Shown here piece by piece: positions 61,410 to 64,000 of a stretch of DNA of 64,000 bases. Position numbers and translations under genes: made by a program. Position 1 is the stretch's first letter, and each line of letters opens with the position of its first letter. The notes beneath the pieces were generated by a model. The model did no database searches, was not told the origin of the DNA, and saw only the letters and a list, made by a program, of their open reading frames with translations. Origin of the DNA: Bugulina stolonifera (Eukaryota > Bryozoa > Gymnolaemata > Cheilostomatida > Bugulidae); the NCBI GenBank assembly GCA_935421135.1, contig OW285192.1, positions 3,639,501 through 3,703,500 of the forward strand, read 5' to 3'.

Positions 61410-61700
61410 TGACAATGTGTTACAATGTTCTACCATTATTAAAAACTCGGTGAATTGTGTTGCATCTCACTTTTCTTGCTTAAATAATATGTTGAGAACA
61501 TGTGCAGCTACATTAGGAGCACAAAATCTAAGAAATATATTATTATGGTTCGAGTTGAGAAGCTTCAATCAGTGTCACCATTGCAACTATTTATCGTCAC
61601 CGTTGCAATGCTGTAAAAATTAATTAACACTGGGCTTTCTAGGAAAGTAAATGACATTATTTGTATAGTTGTAGGCCTACATTTACCAAATATGATGTGT
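61410..61700. repeat. Direct repeat, right copy
   Basis: The partner of 59095-59410, on the far side of the transposon, roughly 75-80 percent similar by eye. Confidence 0.85.
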
Positions 61701-61709
61701 ATTACGATA

Positions 61710-64000
61710 AGGAACCGATACAGGTAAAGAATGTAGTTTTCTAAGGTATTAAAAGTAGTGCAAAATATTCTATTTCTGAGAGACAGCAATGTACTGAATA
61801 AGGTGTAAAATTCAAACTAGGAAGGTATTCTGCCATTGCATGTTGCTCTATAAACCAGTATTGATCTCGTTTGTTCAGGATGGACAATGTAGCAACATGT
61901 TGATATGATCCCGGCATACTCGAGCAACGTTTTTAGTATTGATAACAAACATCAATAGCAGACCTGGTGCACCTTGCAAATTACAATCCGGTTTCGTATG
62001 CATCAACAGAGTAGACAAGTCCTACATGTATTTAACATTGTTCATTTTCTTTCAAAATCACCTTCTTTTACATTCAAAACAATTTTTAAACTATCTGGGT
62101 CAATGCAATAAATTTGATCACAATTTCGGTAAAAACCTTCAGCATCAGCACTATCTACTTTGAATGAATGTTACTGGTGTTCCTCGGTTTGGCTCACCTG
62201 ACTGGAAAAAAAGAATTTTTACTAATTTATATTGCATAGAGCAGTGAGCAGTGAGTGAGCAGATGCAACTTTCAGACTGTACGCCTTAAATTTTGATGCG
62301 TTCAGCATAGTTGTCTGGATCTGCTTTTAGTTTTTCACGATATTTACGCTACGTTCAGCAGAAGTGGTCTTACACTTATTGATGCAGGAAATAAACTGAC
62401 CCAACAATTTTAGAATGACAAAGAGGACATAGCTAGGCTACTCAGTCACACATAAAGTATTTAACTGGATCTGCTGTCTAGCCACTTCATACTAGGAAAA
62501 AACATTGTGTAATAGAATGAGAAGTTTGATTATAGGATTCCGAGTCTGTTAGCTGGGCACAGTCGACAAAGGAAGCTTTACTCAGTTACATTACGTTGTT
62601 TTACAGTCTCTTTTATCTTTACCCATCTTCAATCAAGCAACATACTCATATTTGGACTGTAATACAGTTCCATATAGGCTCCTTACTTTGGACTTAAGGG
62701 GCTTTGCAACGGTGACACATTGCCGTTGCATCGGTGACACGTTGCAACAGTGACGGAAAATCAGGCAAAATATATGGGATAGCAAAAAATTAGAATAGTA
62801 GTCTTGTTAATATCACAAAGTTAATTTAGAATCTCAAAAATAATGTTTTTAAATTAAATAGCAAGAGTGCCAGGTTAACTTTTTCATGTTTTCTGTCACC
62901 GTTGCAACAAGGGGTAAGCCTTCAAATAAAGGCCTGTATTAGGAAAACCGTACTATTTTCATAACTTTTAATGGTCGTTATAAGAAATATGCACTACAAG
63001 GAACCAGCTAATATGAATTTTGGTTGTTCAAACAACTCATTGTGATTCTATATGCGTTTCAACCTTTCTCACATTTTGAGCACGAAATGGCGTCCACATT
63101 GTTGTGCATCTGACAGTAATTTTCCCCATCAATACATTGTGGTATGTGTTGATAAATTGTGGAACTATACAATTTCAAATGTTCTTTAACAGATTTTAGA
63201 AGAAAATATGTGAAAATTTCATTTTGAAAATTTATCACAAATTTCATTTATTTATGTAAATTTATTTATTTATTGTAAATTAGGCTATATCAACAGTGAT
63301 AAAAATGCGATGCTCATAGAGAAGTACCAAAATATATGAATTTGGACCATGTCTCCCCATCTCCTAATTTCCAGCAGGACATCTATTTTAGATAAATAAT
63401 ATAGGTGAGTTAGATAAGATATTTAGCTAAGGAAAATAATAATGTTCCAGTTTGATATAAGGCTATTACCGAATTTGTGACAACGGCATGGAAATGCTAA
63501 TCAAAAAACGGACGTTTAGTAGAAGCAAGACTTCCAATGGATATTTTATCGTATAAATTCCTAACATGCATGTCTCAAATAGAAACGCAATTAAAGCTCA
63601 AAAATATCCGCCTTCCAATTGAGAATTACGAAGTATTCCCTTATCCTGCGCTTATATCAGTGAAATACACTACTGAAGGCCTACACGATTATAAAAGACT
63701 GATATTTCTATTGTGGTAAGGACAATTGGATTAAAAGGTACCACAAAATCAACAAAGAAAACAACTTTTCCTGCTTTAATTTTGAGAAAGTACAAAGGCT
63801 ATATCGTTTACTGTTTGATCTTGCGCCTACCACTTGACTTGTATGGTCTACCAATCAGAGCATTATTTGACACTAAAACAGTGAGGGACTAATATAATAG
63901 TGATGGAGTTCAGTCATTGGTTAGGTGTCGACACTCCTTCCCCCTTCAATCAGATACAGAAAAAGAAGACCTAGTACCGGATTAACTGACTCTAATCAGT
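61710..64000. other. Right-end region; no gene supported
   Basis: AT-rich sequence with several GTCACCGTTGCAAC motifs (62704-62754, 62895-62908). A 60-codon plus-strand frame at 63537-63719 has protein-like composition but no splice or homology support. Confidence 0.45.

Overview
This is nuclear DNA of a metazoan. Every gene is split into many short exons by AT-rich introns with GT-AG boundaries. The families present are a secreted matrixin/hemopexin metalloproteinase, a TMEM131-like collagen-secretion factor and a large LRR/EGF extracellular protein. The window is also full of minisatellites, tRNA-derived SINEs and TA-flanked DNA transposons. The proteins look quite divergent from vertebrate relatives, and the palindrome TACATGTA recurs throughout the non-coding DNA. 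An early-branching or marine invertebrate such as a sponge is my best guess. A mollusc-like lineage is not excluded.

I built all gene models by hand from reading frame, donor/acceptor sites and phase continuity. All four genes lie on the minus strand. From right to left: (D) a TMEM131 orthologue, 36 exons from 58683 to 35107, missing only its 5' signal-peptide exon(s). (A) A matrix metalloproteinase-like enzyme, 9 exons from 31999 to 22439, complete at 610 residues. (C) A small unrecognised gene, only its 3' part resolved, about 15096 to 13739. (B) A large LRR-LRR-cysteine-rich/EGF extracellular protein, 19 exons from 12007 past position 1, open at both ends. In A, B and D every exon junction listed is phase-compatible. 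In D the joined product has PapD-like repeats, one membrane span and a Trp/Ser-rich tail.

Gaps: 12.0-13.7, 15.1-22.4, 32.0-35.1 and 58.7-64.0 kb hold no gene I can support. They contain a 39-bp hairpin, a duplicated repeat interrupted by a hAT-like and a SINE insertion, degenerate satellites, and a nested transposon. The nested transposon is a 1.9-kb palindromic Tc1/mariner derivative holding a 521-bp foldback element, and it sits between two direct copies of a ~300-bp repeat.

The most unusual pattern is that several tandem arrays are built from splice junctions. In genes B and D the repeated unit contains the real 5' or 3' splice site with adjoining exon bases, so an authentic site stands at the edge of up to nine near-identical decoys. 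In the donor arrays only the exon-proximal site keeps the reading frame. Four clear cases, plus one possible case in gene C, occur in 64 kb.

Functionally, A, B and D are all linked to the extracellular matrix or secretory pathway: a secreted protease, a secreted or membrane adhesion-type protein, and an ER collagen-cargo factor. Nothing in the sequence shows that they are co-regulated.
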